A stretch of DNA of 64,000 nucleotides from Gilliamella sp. Choc4-2 (GCF_001690355.1 NZ_LZHG01000004.1:124001-188000), one strand, 5' to 3'; shown: positions 1 through 8,977, counted from the first letter of the stretch. A program made the numbers and translations. Notes: a model not told the origin generated them from the letters alone.

Positions 1-105
1 TTTTATTCAAAATTAAAATTACATTTGGCAAATAAAATACACTTGCACTTCTGTTAATGGATTGATATCCTTTTATCTTATAATTTTTGATTGAGGTTCA
101 CTGCA

Positions 106-435
106 ATGACATTTTCAGAAGTAACGAAAACATTTGCGACAAGTTTGCCAGGTACTGATAGTTATGTAAAGCTAAGAAAGGCAATGAGAGCATTAATTCA
201 AGAAGATCCAAAAAATGCGTCGGTTTATTTTTTGATTTTTGGATTTGCTCGTACATATGTTATGTTATATGAGGATCAAGAAGTATCACCACAATTTGCC
301 GAAGATAATCAAAAATTAATGTCATCGTATCTTAATATTTTAGATGAAGCATTAAAAAAACAAGATGAAAAATGCATATATCAGGCATTGAATAAAGTTG
401 TTAATGAATACGAAAATAGCAAAAAGGTTTTTTAA
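106..435 (+). CDS. Hypothetical small protein, 109 aa
   Basis: I do not recognise this family. The product is about 109 residues, soluble and probably all-helical, with no signal peptide, membrane segment or Cys/His metal motif. It is rich in Lys, Glu and Asn toward the C-terminus. I chose the ATG at 106 because a GAGG sits at 93-96; an upstream in-frame TTG at 91 would overlap that ribosome site. A weak promoter may lie at 43-71 (TTGCAC, 17-nt spacer, TATCCT). A strong hairpin terminator follows directly, so it is probably a single-gene unit independent of the thr operon downstream. Codon use looks like that of its neighbours. Confidence 0.75.
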   Translation: MTFSEVTKTFATSLPGTDSYVKLRKAMRALIQEDPKNASVYFLIFGFARTYVMLYEDQEVSPQFAEDNQKLMSSYLNILDEALKKQDEKCIYQALNKVVNEYENSKKVF

Positions 436-439
436 AATT

Positions 440-476
440 ACAGCCTGACATGAAAATGTTGGGCTGTTTTGTTTTT
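440..476 (+). terminator. Intrinsic terminator after the small hypothetical gene
   Basis: A 12-bp stem (440-451 with 456-467, including two G-T pairs) is closed by a GAAA tetraloop and followed by a T-rich run broken by one G. It starts 5 nt after the stop codon of the upstream gene and separates it from the threonine operon. Confidence 0.8.
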
Positions 477-506
477 AGTTTAATTAAATATTTTTTAGGG
501 AAAATC

Positions 507-578
507 ATGATAATTTTAGTTAGTATGACAGGAATTATTAGCACCTTAGGTACTATTATGCGATCTAGGGCGGGTTGA
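507..578 (+). CDS. thrL: thr operon leader peptide, 23 codons
   Basis: A short reading frame with a good ribosome site (AGGG at 497-500, six bases before the ATG) encodes 23 residues, of which five are Ile and three are Thr. The Ile-Ile-Ser-Thr and Gly-Thr-Ile stretches are where a ribosome would stall when charged tRNA is scarce. Its last codons (Arg-Ala-Gly-stop) overlap the strand that can pair with the terminator's 5' arm. Its place just before thrA, together with that overlap, identifies it as a thr attenuation leader. It has fewer Thr codons than E. coli ThrL, so recognition rests on position and RNA structure, not on sequence similarity. Confidence 0.75.
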   Translation: MIILVSMTGIISTLGTIMRSRAG

Positions 579-626
579 TTTTTTCAATAAATATTAAAAA
601 ACCCGCCCCCTAAAGGCGGGTTTTTA
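567..626 (+). promoter_or_regulatory. Threonine operon attenuator (antiterminator and terminator arms)
   Basis: The terminator is an 11-bp stem, 597-607 with 615-625, with a 7-nt loop and a T run. The segment GGGCGGGTT at 568-576, inside the end of the leader frame, can pair over 9 bp with 600-608, the 5' arm of the terminator. A ribosome that finishes the leader peptide covers 568-576 and lets the terminator form. A ribosome stalled at the Thr/Ile codons leaves it free to pair and allow read-through. This is the classical attenuation logic; the alternative pairing is seen directly and the regulatory outcome is inferred. About 150 nt with no recognised element separate it from thrA. Confidence 0.8.
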
Positions 627-775
627 TTTTGCATGGAAATAAAGTAGTTAACCTGTGCAAAAAATTAAAAATAGAATTATCAAACTACAAGATTTTCGAT
701 ACCTATAAATAAGTTCTAAAAACTATAATTATAGATAGTAATGGGCATAAACTAAGATAATAAGTAAGGTGTGAT

Positions 776-3232
776 ATGAAAGTTTTAAAATTTGGAGGAA
801 CATCTGTTGCTAACGCAGAACGCTTTTTGCGAGTTGCAGAAATTATTGAAAATAATGCTAAACAAGAGCAAACCGCTACTGTTTTATCGGCACCTGCTAA
901 AATTACCAACCATTTAGTAGCCATGGTTGAAAAAACGGTTGCTGGGCAAGATATCAAAAGTAACATTTATGATGCTGAAAAGATATTTGCAGATTTATTA
1001 GCAGGTCTTGCAAAAGCTCAACCTAATTTTGCTTATGAACAGATGAAGCATTTTGCTCTTAATGAATTAAATCATGTTAACCAATTACTTGAAGGTATTC
1101 GTTTACTCGGTCAATGTCCTGATAGTATCAATGCATCAATTATTTGTCGTGGAGAAAAGCTATCAATTGCTATTATGCAAGAACTTCTCAAAGCAAGAGG
1201 CCATACGATCACGGTAATAGATCCTGTTGCTATGCTTATTGCAGAAGGTGATTATTTAGAATCGACTGTTGATATACCTGAATCGACTCATCGAATTGCT
1301 GAAATGCACATTCCACAAGACAATTTTATTCTAATGCCTGGTTTTACTGCCGGTAATGAAAAAGGTGAATTAGTTGTGCTTGGACGAAATGGTTCTGATT
1401 ATTCTGCTGCCGTATTAGCAGCTTGTTTAAGAGCAAATAGCTGTGAAATATGGACCGATGTTGATGGAGTTTATACTTGTGATCCCCGTATTGTACCAGA
1501 TGCCAAATTACTAAAAACAATGTCTTATCAAGAGGCGATGGAACTTTCATATTTTGGAGCAAAAGTGCTTCATCCAAGAACTATTTTACCTATTGCCCAA
1601 TTTCAGATTCCCTGTTTAATCAAAAATACAAATAATCCTGATGCGCCAGGCACATTAATTGGTGCTAATATTGTTGACTCAACCACACCTGTGAAAGGTA
1701 TTACCAATTTAAATAACATGGCAATGATCAATGTTTCAGGTCCTGGATTAAAAGGTATGGTTGGTATGTCGGCTCGTGTTTTTTCTGCGATGTCTTATGC
1801 TGGTATCTCAGTTGTACTTATTACTCAATCATCATCTGAATACAGCATTAGTTTTTGTGTGCCACAAACAGAACTTTATCGTGCAGAAGAAGCTTTAAGT
1901 GATGAATTTTTCTTAGAATTAAAAGATGGATTACTTGAACCGATCGAGGTGATTGAAAGGCTTGCTATTATCTCTGTAGTAGGTGATGGCATGCGTACCT
2001 TACGTGGTTTATCAGCTAATTTCTTTACAGCATTAGCCAGAGCTAATATTAATATTGTTGCTATAGCACAAGGTTCATCTGAGCGCTCAATTTCAGTTGT
2101 AGTTGATAATGATGTTGCTGTAATGGGCGTTCGTGTTGCGCATCAGATGTTATTTGGTACTGATAAAATGCTTGATGTCTTTGTTATTGGTGTTGGTGGG
2201 GTTGGTGGTGCGCTTGTCGACCAAATCGGACGTCAACAGAAATGGCTTAAAAACAAACAGATTGATTTGCGAGTATGTGGTTTGTTTAACTCTAAACACA
2301 GCATAACCAATAGAGACGGTATTGATCTTAGTAATTGGCGTGATCAAATCAAACAGAGTGATACTAAATATTCATTAGATAGTATTATTGAGTTTGCCAA
2401 ATCTAATCGATTACTTAATCCGATTCTCGTTGATTGTACTTCTAGTTGCGAAGTATCTGACAAATACGCAGATTTTTTAGCTAATGGCTTTCATGTCGTT
2501 ACACCAAATAAAAAAGCAAATACTAGCTCAATGGCCTACTATTTACGCTTACGCCAAGAAGCAGCAAAAAGTAAGCGTAAATTCCAATATGATACTAATG
2601 TAGGGGCTGGGTTACCGGTAATTGAAAATCTTCAAAATCTACTTAATGCAGGTGATGAGTTAATCAAGTTTTCGGGAATTCTATCTGGATCGCTTTCTTT
2701 TATATTTGGTAAACTTGACGAAGGCATGTCACTGTCTGAAGCAACTAAACTGGCTAAAGAGAAAGGTTTTACTGAACCAGATCCTCGAGATGATCTATCT
2801 GGAACCGATGTAGCTAGAAAGTTACTTATTTTAGCTAGAGAATCAGGTTTACAATTAGAACTTAATCAAATCAATGTCGAATCCGTATTACCTCCTGAAT
2901 ATGCACAAGGTAGCATTGATGATTTCATGGCTAAATTACCGCAGTTAGATGCACAGTTTAAAGCAAAATCTGAACAAGCAGCAAAAGAAGGTAAAGTTCT
3001 ACGTTATGTGGGTAGCATAGAAAACCATCAATGCAGTGTTAGAATTGAAGCTGTCGATAGCGAAGATCCTCTTTATAAAGTCAAAAATGGCGAAAATGCC
3101 TTAGCTTTTTATACTCGTTATTATCAACCTATTCCTCTTGTATTACGTGGTTATGGTGCTGGTAATGATGTTACTGCAGCAGGTGTTTTTGCTGATATTT
3201 TACGTACAACATCAGGTAAAATAGGAGGTTAA
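776..3232 (+). CDS. thrA: Bifunctional aspartokinase I / homoserine dehydrogenase I
   Basis: This enzyme catalyses the first and third steps from aspartate to threonine: phosphorylation of aspartate, and NAD(P)H reduction of aspartate semialdehyde to homoserine. The N-terminal kinase domain opens with KFGGTS at residues 5-10. Paired ACT regulatory domains follow in the middle (roughly 310-460). The dehydrogenase begins with a Rossmann GxGGxGG motif at 472-478. The length, 818 aa, matches E. coli ThrA (820). AAGG at 766-769 supports the ATG. The stop is immediately followed by the thrB ATG. Threonine feedback through the ACT domains is expected from the family, and transcription is set by the attenuator upstream. 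Confidence 0.98.
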   Translation: MKVLKFGGTSVANAERFLRVAEIIENNAKQEQTATVLSAPAKITNHLVAMVEKTVAGQDIKSNIYDAEKIFADLLAGLAKAQPNFAYEQMKHFALNELNHVNQLLEGIRLLGQCPDSINASIICRGEKLSIAIMQELLKARGHTITVIDPVAMLIAEGDYLESTVDIPESTHRIAEMHIPQDNFILMPGFTAGNEKGELVVLGRNGSDYSAAVLAACLRANSCEIWTDVDGVYTCDPRIVPDAKLLKTMSYQEAMELSYFGAKVLHPRTILPIAQFQIPCLIKNTNNPDAPGTLIGANIVDSTTPVKGITNLNNMAMINVSGPGLKGMVGMSARVFSAMSYAGISVVLITQSSSEYSISFCVPQTELYRAEEALSDEFFLELKDGLLEPIEVIERLAIISVVGDGMRTLRGLSANFFTALARANINIVAIAQGSSERSISVVVDNDVAVMGVRVAHQMLFGTDKMLDVFVIGVGGVGGALVDQIGRQQKWLKNKQIDLRVCGLFNSKHSITNRDGIDLSNWRDQIKQSDTKYSLDSIIEFAKSNRLLNPILVDCTSSCEVSDKYADFLANGFHVVTPNKKANTSSMAYYLRLRQEAAKSKRKFQYDTNVGAGLPVIENLQNLLNAGDELIKFSGILSGSLSFIFGKLDEGMSLSEATKLAKEKGFTEPDPRDDLSGTDVARKLLILARESGLQLELNQINVESVLPPEYAQGSIDDFMAKLPQLDAQFKAKSEQAAKEGKVLRYVGSIENHQCSVRIEAVDSEDPLYKVKNGENALAFYTRYYQPIPLVLRGYGAGNDVTAAGVFADILRTTSGKIGG

Positions 3233-4171
3233 ATGACTCATAAATCTTTAACTGTTTATGCGCCTGCATCAATGGCCAATATTAGTGTTGGTTTTGATAT
3301 ATTAGGCGCTGCAATTAGCCCGATTAATGGTACTATGCTTGGTGACTGTATTACAGTTAAATCTGCTAACGAATTTTCCCTTACTAGCAAAGGTCAATTT
3401 GTCAAAAAGCTACCACGTGATCCAAAATGTAATATTGTATTTCAATGTTGGCAGCGATTTTGTCAAGCAATGGGTAAAACTTTACCTGTTAGTATGACTC
3501 TTGAAAAAAATATGCCAATTGGCTCTGGTTTAGGTTCAAGTGCGTGCTCAGTAGTTGGTGCATTGGTTGCATTAAATGAGTTTTTTGATAAACCTTTTAA
3601 TGAATTTGAAATGTTATCCATGATGGGAGAACTTGAAGGTCGTATTTCGGGCAGTGTGCATTATGATAATGTTGCGCCATGCTATTTAGGTGGGATGCAA
3701 CTTATTCTTAATGAGATGGGTATTATTAGTGAGTCAATTCCGCATTTTGATGATTGGTATTGGGTGATGGCTTATCCAGGTATAAAGGTATCAACGGCTG
3801 AAGCACGTGCAATTTTACCTGCTCAATATCAAAGGTCTGATTGTGTAGCACATGGTCGCTATGTGGGGGGATTTTTGCATGCTTGTTATACCAAACAACC
3901 TAAGCTGGCTGCCACAATGCTTTTTGATAATATTGCTGAGCCTTATCGTAAACAATTATTACCTAATTTTGATGAAACTCAAAAACGGGTTAAGCAACTT
4001 GGTGCTTTGTCATCGGGTATTTCAGGTTCAGGGCCAACAATGTTTGTGATTGCAGATAAACTTGAAACAGCTCAGCAAATTGAATTATTACTTAAAAAAT
4101 ATTATTTGCAAAATGATGAAGGTTTTACTCATATTTGTAAAATTGATACTCAAGGAACAATAGTTATTTAA
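3233..4171 (+). CDS. thrB: Homoserine kinase
   Basis: ThrB phosphorylates homoserine with ATP to give O-phosphohomoserine, the substrate of ThrC. It belongs to the GHMP kinase superfamily: the glycine-serine ATP loop [12 protein letters not shown] is at residues 95-106, and a C-terminal SGISGSGPT motif is present. The length of 312 aa is close to the E. coli enzyme (310). The ATG follows the thrA stop with no intervening base, and its ribosome site (GGAGG) lies inside the last thrA codons, so the two are translationally coupled. Confidence 0.98.
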   Translation: MTHKSLTVYAPASMANISVGFDILGAAISPINGTMLGDCITVKSANEFSLTSKGQFVKKLPRDPKCNIVFQCWQRFCQAMGKTLPVSMTLEKNMPIGSGLGSSACSVVGALVALNEFFDKPFNEFEMLSMMGELEGRISGSVHYDNVAPCYLGGMQLILNEMGIISESIPHFDDWYWVMAYPGIKVSTAEARAILPAQYQRSDCVAHGRYVGGFLHACYTKQPKLAATMLFDNIAEPYRKQLLPNFDETQKRVKQLGALSSGISGSGPTMFVIADKLETAQQIELLLKKYYLQNDEGFTHICKIDTQGTIVI

Positions 4172-4207
4172 TGTTTACTATAAAAAGTAGAGTTAAATAT
4201 AACAAAA

Positions 4208-4285
4208 ATGCCAATTATTATTGAACAAGTTGATATTACGAAGAGTGAAATATTACAGCATAAAGATAACCGGAAAATATTATGA
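4208..4285 (+). CDS. Possible 25-codon frame overlapping the thrC start
   Basis: Between thrB and thrC, where E. coli has almost no spacer, there are 110 nt holding a short frame that begins MPIIIEQVDITKSE and ends in TGA overlapping the thrC ATG as ATGA. Such an overlap is typical of translational coupling. There is no convincing ribosome site before its ATG, so it may be chance. No function can be assigned. Confidence 0.2.
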   Translation: MPIIIEQVDITKSEILQHKDNRKIL

Positions 4286-5571
4286 AATTATATAACTTAA
4301 AAGATCATTCCCAGCAAGTTAGCTTTGCACAAGCAGTTCAACAAGGATTAGGAAGAGGACAAGGTTTATTCTTTCCTCAAGAATTACCTAAATTTTCATT
4401 AGCTGAAATTGAGTCGTTATTAAAACTTGATTTTATTACTCGAAGTGCCAAGATCTTATCTGCTTTTATTGGTGATGAGATTAATCATGATGATATGCAT
4501 AGACTTGTTAAAAATGCATTTCAATTTCCTGCTCCAGTAACTTCAGTGGAAGCAGATATTGGTTCATTAGAGCTATATCATGGACCAACATTGGCATTTA
4601 AAGATTTTGGTGGACGCTTTATGGCTCAAGCGTTAGTGCAAGTTGCCGCTGACAAAAAAATTACTATTTTGACTGCTACTTCTGGTGATACTGGTGCGGC
4701 TGTTGCTCATGCGTTTTATCATTTACCAAATATTCGCGTCGTGATTTTATATCCAGAAGGTAAAATTAGTCCATTACAAGAAAAGCTATTTTGTACTTTG
4801 GGTGATAATATACATACAATTGCTATTCAAAGTGACTTTGATGCGTGTCAAGCCTTAGTTAAAAAGGCATTTGATGATGATGATTTGAAAAAAACAATAG
4901 GTTTAAACTCCGCTAACTCAATTAATATTAGCCGATTATTAGCACAAATCTGTTACTATTTTGAAGCTTTTGCACAACTCACATCAACCCAACGTAAACA
5001 GTTGGTTATTTCTGTGCCGAGTGGAAATTTTGGTGACTTAACAGCTGGTCTACTTGCGAAAACAATGGGATTACCTATTAAACGCTTTATTGCCGCAACG
5101 AATGCCAATGATACAGTACCTCGTTATTTAGAAAACGGTAAGTGGGAACCTCACGCAACCATTGCAACATTATCGAATGCAATGGATGTAAGCCAACCAA
5201 ATAACTGGCCACGCATCGAAGAGATTTATAAGCGTGAGGGATGGGATATTAAATCACTTGGTCATGCTACTGTTTCAGATGAAGTTGCTAAGCAAACTGT
5301 TTGTGAACTTGATCAAAAAGGTTACTTATCTGAACCTCATGGTGCAATTGCTTATCGAGCACTACGTGATCAGTTACAAGGTGGGGAATATGGACTATTT
5401 TTAGGTACGGCACATCCTGCTAAATTTAAAGAAGTGGTTGAAGATATTTTAGGTAAATCAGTTCCATTGCCTAAAGAGTTAGCGGAAAGAGCAGATATGA
5501 CATTACTTTCCCATAATATGCCTAATGATTTTGTTAAATTGCGTGATTTTTTAATTAACTTAAATTGGTAA
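4282..5571 (+). CDS. thrC: Threonine synthase
   Basis: ThrC converts O-phosphohomoserine to threonine and phosphate with pyridoxal phosphate. The PLP-binding lysine is expected at K107 in the sequence LAFKDFGG, the same number as in E. coli, and the phosphate-binding SGNFG motif is present. At 429 aa it matches the E. coli enzyme (428). A weak GGAA site lies 6 nt before the ATG. It is the last gene of the thr operon and is followed within 5 nt by a hairpin terminator. Confidence 0.98.
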   Translation: MKLYNLKDHSQQVSFAQAVQQGLGRGQGLFFPQELPKFSLAEIESLLKLDFITRSAKILSAFIGDEINHDDMHRLVKNAFQFPAPVTSVEADIGSLELYHGPTLAFKDFGGRFMAQALVQVAADKKITILTATSGDTGAAVAHAFYHLPNIRVVILYPEGKISPLQEKLFCTLGDNIHTIAIQSDFDACQALVKKAFDDDDLKKTIGLNSANSINISRLLAQICYYFEAFAQLTSTQRKQLVISVPSGNFGDLTAGLLAKTMGLPIKRFIAATNANDTVPRYLENGKWEPHATIATLSNAMDVSQPNNWPRIEEIYKREGWDIKSLGHATVSDEVAKQTVCELDQKGYLSEPHGAIAYRALRDQLQGGEYGLFLGTAHPAKFKEVVEDILGKSVPLPKELAERADMTLLSHNMPNDFVKLRDFLINLNW

Positions 5572-5575
5572 ATTT

Positions 5576-5604
5576 TTCCGTCGCCAAATTGGCGCGGAAC
5601 TTTT
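5576..5604 (+). terminator. Terminator of the thr operon
   Basis: The stem TTCCG-CGCC (5576-5585 with one unpaired T) pairs with GGCG-CGGAA (5591-5599) around an AAATT loop, then C and four Ts. It lies immediately after the thrC stop. Confidence 0.7.
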
Positions 5605-5740
5605 CCATTAATGATAATAACCTCTATTTGTTTATATTCATTAATTAGCTAATTTTACTTTCAAAGCCTCGCCATATTTATTTCCAACGCTCAAATTTAC
5701 TTATACATGTCTATCTAAAAATAGAAGATATTAACCAAAC

Positions 5741-5769
5741 TTGTTTAAATTATAAATTTCAGCTATTGT
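5741..5769 (+). promoter_or_regulatory. Candidate sigma-70 promoter for nrdR-ribD
   Basis: TTGTTT at 5741-5746 and TATTGT at 5764-5769 are separated by 17 nt, about 35 nt before the nrdR start. Both boxes are partial matches in an AT-rich context, so the call is tentative. Confidence 0.35.
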
Positions 5770-5801
5770 AATCCTAATTATGCCATTATAAGGATGTTGT
5801 T

Positions 5802-6254
5802 ATGTACTGTCCGTTTTGTAATGCAGATGATACAAAGGTGATCGATTCACGTCTTGTTGGTGAGGGATATCAAGTTCGTCGTCGCCGCCAATGTGTCGAG
5901 TGCAATGAGCGTTTTACTACATTTGAAATTGCTGAATTAATTATGCCTAATGTAATTAAAAGTAATAAAGTTCGAGAGCCATTTAATGAAGCTAAATTAC
6001 GTAATGGTATCAAAAGAGCTCTTGAAAAACGTCCAGTGAGTTTTGATGATATAGAAGATGCGATTACACGTATAAAATCTAAACTAAGAGCAACAGGTGA
6101 ACGTGAAGTTCCAGCAAAATTAATTGGTGATTATGTGATTGAAGAACTTAAAAGCCTAGATAAAATAGCTTATATTCGCTTTGCTTCGGTTTATTTTAGT
6201 TTTGATGATATCGAACAATTTAGTAATGAAATTGCTAAGTTACAACAGAAATAA
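5802..6254 (+). CDS. nrdR: Transcriptional repressor NrdR
   Basis: NrdR is an ATP/dATP-sensing zinc repressor of ribonucleotide reductase operons. The N-terminal zinc ribbon has cysteines at 3, 6, 31 and 34, followed by the basic VRRRRQC stretch that contacts NrdR boxes. An ATP-cone domain spans about 49-139. The length of 150 aa is typical (E. coli 149). AAGGA precedes the ATG. No nrd genes are in this window, so its targets lie elsewhere. It is followed after 8 nt by ribD, the conserved pairing. Confidence 0.97.
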   Translation: MYCPFCNADDTKVIDSRLVGEGYQVRRRRQCVECNERFTTFEIAELIMPNVIKSNKVREPFNEAKLRNGIKRALEKRPVSFDDIEDAITRIKSKLRATGEREVPAKLIGDYVIEELKSLDKIAYIRFASVYFSFDDIEQFSNEIAKLQQK

Positions 6255-6262
6255 TTTTCCAG

Positions 6263-7375
6263 ATGATGACAAGCAATAACGATAATTTTTATATGCAGCA
6301 AGCAATTGAGCTAGCTAAGCTTGGTCGTTTTACAACATCGCCTAACCCTAATGTTGGTTGCGTTATTGTAAAAGACAATGAAATTATTGGAAAGGGTTAC
6401 CATCAAAAAGCAGGGAAATCTCATGCTGAGGTTTACGCACTGCAAATGGCGGGTGATAATGCTCAAGGCGCAACAGCATATGTAACATTAGAACCATGTA
6501 GCCATTTTGGTCGAACTCCACCTTGTGCCGATGCCTTAATTAAATCACAAATCAAACGTGTTGTTATTGCGATGCAAGATCCTAATCCAGATGTTTCTGG
6601 TAATGGTATTAATCGATTACGAGATGCGGGAATAGAGGTTGTGGTTGGAGTATTAGCTGATCAAGCTGAATCACTCAATAAAGGTTTTTTAAAACGAATG
6701 CGAACTGGGTTACCATATGTACAACTTAAGCTTGCTACTTCTCTAGACGGCAAAGTTGCAATGGCATCGGGGGAAAGCAAATGGATCACATCAACTTTGG
6801 CAAGACAGGATGTGCAACAGTTTAGAGCACAGGCAAGTTGTATCTTAAGTACTCGCATGACGGTGCAAACCGATAATGCTAGCTTAACGGTCAGGCATGC
6901 CGAATTACCTAATGATATAAAACAAGTTTATCTTGCTGAAAATATTCGACAACCAATACGCATTATTATTGATAGTCAAAATCAACTAACAGGTGATGAA
7001 AGACTTTTTAAGCAATTAGGTGAAATATGGTTGGTGCGGAAGCAAGCTATTCCAATCAATAAGCCTAACATTCAATTAATAACTGAATCTTCTCCAAAAA
7101 ATAATATTGATTTAGTGAATTTACTGACAATGTTAGGTCAAAAAGGGATGAATTCTGTTTGGGTTGAAGCAGGTGCTCACCTAGCGGGGGCATTGATAGA
7201 ACAAAATTTAGTGGATGAACTGATTATTTATTATGCACCTAAATTACTTGGTCATAATGCATTGGATATGTGTATGCTTCCTAATCTACAAAAGCTCTCA
7301 TTAGCCCCCCAATTTAAGTTTGAATCAATTAAAATGATTGGTGAAGATTTGCGCGTTATTTTAAAAAGAATATGA
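6263..7375 (+). CDS. ribD: Riboflavin biosynthesis deaminase/reductase RibD
   Basis: This bifunctional enzyme deaminates the pyrimidine intermediate derived from GTP and then reduces its ribosyl side chain, the second and third steps to riboflavin. The zinc deaminase domain carries HAE at 54-56 and the PCSHFGRTPPC loop with C79 and C88. The NADPH reductase domain covers about 150-367. The 370-aa length matches E. coli RibD (367). It probably shares the nrdR transcript. The usual downstream partners ribH and nusB are absent here and lie at 60.5 kb. Two adjacent ATGs (6263, 6266) make the exact start uncertain by one codon. Confidence 0.97.
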   Translation: MMTSNNDNFYMQQAIELAKLGRFTTSPNPNVGCVIVKDNEIIGKGYHQKAGKSHAEVYALQMAGDNAQGATAYVTLEPCSHFGRTPPCADALIKSQIKRVVIAMQDPNPDVSGNGINRLRDAGIEVVVGVLADQAESLNKGFLKRMRTGLPYVQLKLATSLDGKVAMASGESKWITSTLARQDVQQFRAQASCILSTRMTVQTDNASLTVRHAELPNDIKQVYLAENIRQPIRIIIDSQNQLTGDERLFKQLGEIWLVRKQAIPINKPNIQLITESSPKNNIDLVNLLTMLGQKGMNSVWVEAGAHLAGALIEQNLVDELIIYYAPKLLGHNALDMCMLPNLQKLSLAPQFKFESIKMIGEDLRVILKRI

Positions 7376-7470
7376 TTACTGTAGCAAGTTCTCTTATTAA
7401 GCTATAAATAAAAGTGCAAATGTCAATTAGTATTGAATAAAATATAAAATAGATCTTATGAATTAGAATG

Positions 7471-7739
7471 TTATCTCATCGTGAGATAATTAATATCAAT
7501 TACTTTGCAATATTTTAATAACTTTTTAATATTTTTGATTATTTTAATGTGATCAAGGATATCTTTGGTGATTACGGTATGCTGTGATTGTTGTAAAATA
7601 TTTAAATACTCATTAGTTTTTGCTGCTATATCAATAATAAAACAAGCAATATTATTACCTTGATCACGATAAATTTTTTGATTAAATCATCTTCATGCCA
7701 TTTAACACTAATATCGTAATGGTGACTATATTTAAAACC
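7471..7739 (-). pseudogene. Frameshifted remnant of an unrecognised gene
   Basis: On the minus strand an open frame with natural-looking composition runs from 7739 to a run of six As (plus-strand Ts 7674-7679). It continues in the next frame to a TAA at 7471-7473. One added A in that run would join the halves into about 90 codons, reading KWHEDDLIKKIYRDQG across the junction. There is no start codon, and a stop lies directly upstream, so the 5' end is also lost. The C-terminal part is helical and lysine-rich. I do not recognise the family. It overlaps a possible plus-strand small frame; both cannot be equally real. Confidence 0.4.
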
Positions 7740-7868
7740 TTATTTGATAAGGTAATATTTTACTCATATGGAAAATTGGAACCATTAATCATTATCAATC
7801 TTACTTTTGCATTAATTTTGTTAGCAGTATTATTATACTTTTTGTTGCTGCATAACTATAAGAACTAA
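7695..7868 (+). CDS. Possible 57-aa single-span membrane protein
   Basis: This frame starts at ATG 7695, with a second in-frame ATG at 7719. It encodes a short amphipathic N-terminus followed by one long hydrophobic span, roughly residues 31-52 (INLTFALILLAVLLYFLLL), and a short basic tail. No good ribosome site precedes either ATG, and the frame overlaps a decayed gene on the other strand. A hydrophobic stretch also arises easily in AT-rich noncoding DNA. The call is weak. Confidence 0.22.
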   Translation: MPFNTNIVMVTIFKTLFDKVIFYSYGKLEPLIIINLTFALILLAVLLYFLLLHNYKN

Positions 7869-7929
7869 ATATACCTAGCTAGAATAACATAGACTTGTAA
7901 TTTAATTGACGTTTCGAAAGTGAAATTAC

Positions 7930-7945
7930 TGTGAGAAAGATCACA
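7930..7945. promoter_or_regulatory. Predicted CRP-cAMP binding site
   Basis: TGTGA and TCACA half-sites are separated by exactly 6 nt, a perfect match to the CRP core consensus. The site lies about 215 nt upstream of the DeoR-type regulator and sugar-kinase pair. Such a site suggests catabolite activation of that locus. I could not place a -10 box at a standard -41.5 or -61.5 distance with confidence. Confidence 0.6.
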
Positions 7946-8152
7946 AAAATATACTTTAGTTCTGAAAGTAGAAAATAATTTAAAATTAAAAAATAGCCTT
8001 TTAGATGCTAGCTAGTAAACTAGAAATCTTTTGTGCAACGAGTTATACCTAAATTACGTTTAATTATGAAAGTGATTTCTTGTTGACCACTTGTATGATA
8101 AATTTTATCATCATTATTCTTAACATATTATTTGTAATATAGGAAATAACAA

Positions 8153-8977
8153 TTGACTAGAGTGTCTTCAGCCCTATTAAAACGTAGATTAGATATTGCG
8201 GAAATTATACGAAAAAAAGGTGAAGTAAAAGTAGAAGAGCTATCATACATGCTTAAAGTTTCAACCGTAACTATTCGTCAAGATTTAACCTACTTAGAAC
8301 AACAAGGGTATTTAAAACGTTTTTTTGGTGGGGCAATTTATTTATCATCTGAAGTATCTTCAAATAAAGCTAGTGCTTTAGGGGCTAATGATTTGCCTCA
8401 AATAGATGATAGTTGTGATATTGATTTAGTTAAAAACTGTTTAAGTTATATTAATGATGGTGATACTATTTTTTTAAGTCATGGGCGATTGACAAGAAAA
8501 CTCATTCCTTATTTACATAGTAAAAAATCATTAACACTGATTATGAATGATATCAATAATGCCCAATTGGCTAATGAATTCACCGATTCAAATATCATTC
8601 TTGTTGGCGGACTATTACTTGAAAGTAATATTTTGCAAACTGATATTATTGGTGTTATTTTGCAGAATTATCCAGTTACACATTTCATTATAGAATTAAT
8701 TGCAATTAATAGTGATAATAACTTAATAATTGAAGATATTGAACAAATTAATGCATATCAGCAAGTAGCAAAAAAAGCGAGTCATCTCATTGGTATTTTA
8801 CCGCAACGAATTGTTTATAACGATCAGCATTGTATTGGAAAATTGAAAAATATCGATGTCTTGATTTTATCAAAACCAGCAGTAACTGAATATCATCAGC
8901 AATTATTGGATTCAAATTTTAAGCAACTTTTTGCAAATAAATTTAGTGTGACTTATCAAAATGCATTGGAGGCATAA
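8153..8977 (+). CDS. DeoR-family transcriptional regulator
   Basis: The N-terminal winged helix-turn-helix is clear: residues 10-60 include VEELSYMLKVSTVTIRQDL and the conserved LKRFFGGA turn. The C-terminal region should be a phosphosugar sensor, but it has drifted. The usual DSGTTT phosphate loop reads LSHGRLTRK, and the later D-KFLG and glycine-rich segments are weak. I chose TTG 8153 because AGGA at 8141-8144 is well spaced; GTG at 8162 is the alternative. It ends one base before a PfkB-family kinase gene, so it most likely controls that gene. The sugar is not evident. Confidence 0.85.
   Translation: MTRVSSALLKRRLDIAEIIRKKGEVKVEELSYMLKVSTVTIRQDLTYLEQQGYLKRFFGGAIYLSSEVSSNKASALGANDLPQIDDSCDIDLVKNCLSYINDGDTIFLSHGRLTRKLIPYLHSKKSLTLIMNDINNAQLANEFTDSNIILVGGLLLESNILQTDIIGVILQNYPVTHFIIELIAINSDNNLIIEDIEQINAYQQVAKKASHLIGILPQRIVYNDQHCIGKLKNIDVLILSKPAVTEYHQQLLDSNFKQLFANKFSVTYQNALEA

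Larger units (their letters stand above)
7376..8152. other. Long AT-rich interval with a decayed gene and regulatory site
   Basis: This 777-nt gap between ribD and the DeoR-type regulator has no intact gene of normal size. It contains a frameshifted minus-strand coding remnant (7471-7739), a possible 57-codon plus-strand membrane frame (7695-7868) and a perfect CRP half-site pair (7930-7945). The remaining sequence shows nothing I can interpret. Confidence 0.7.
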
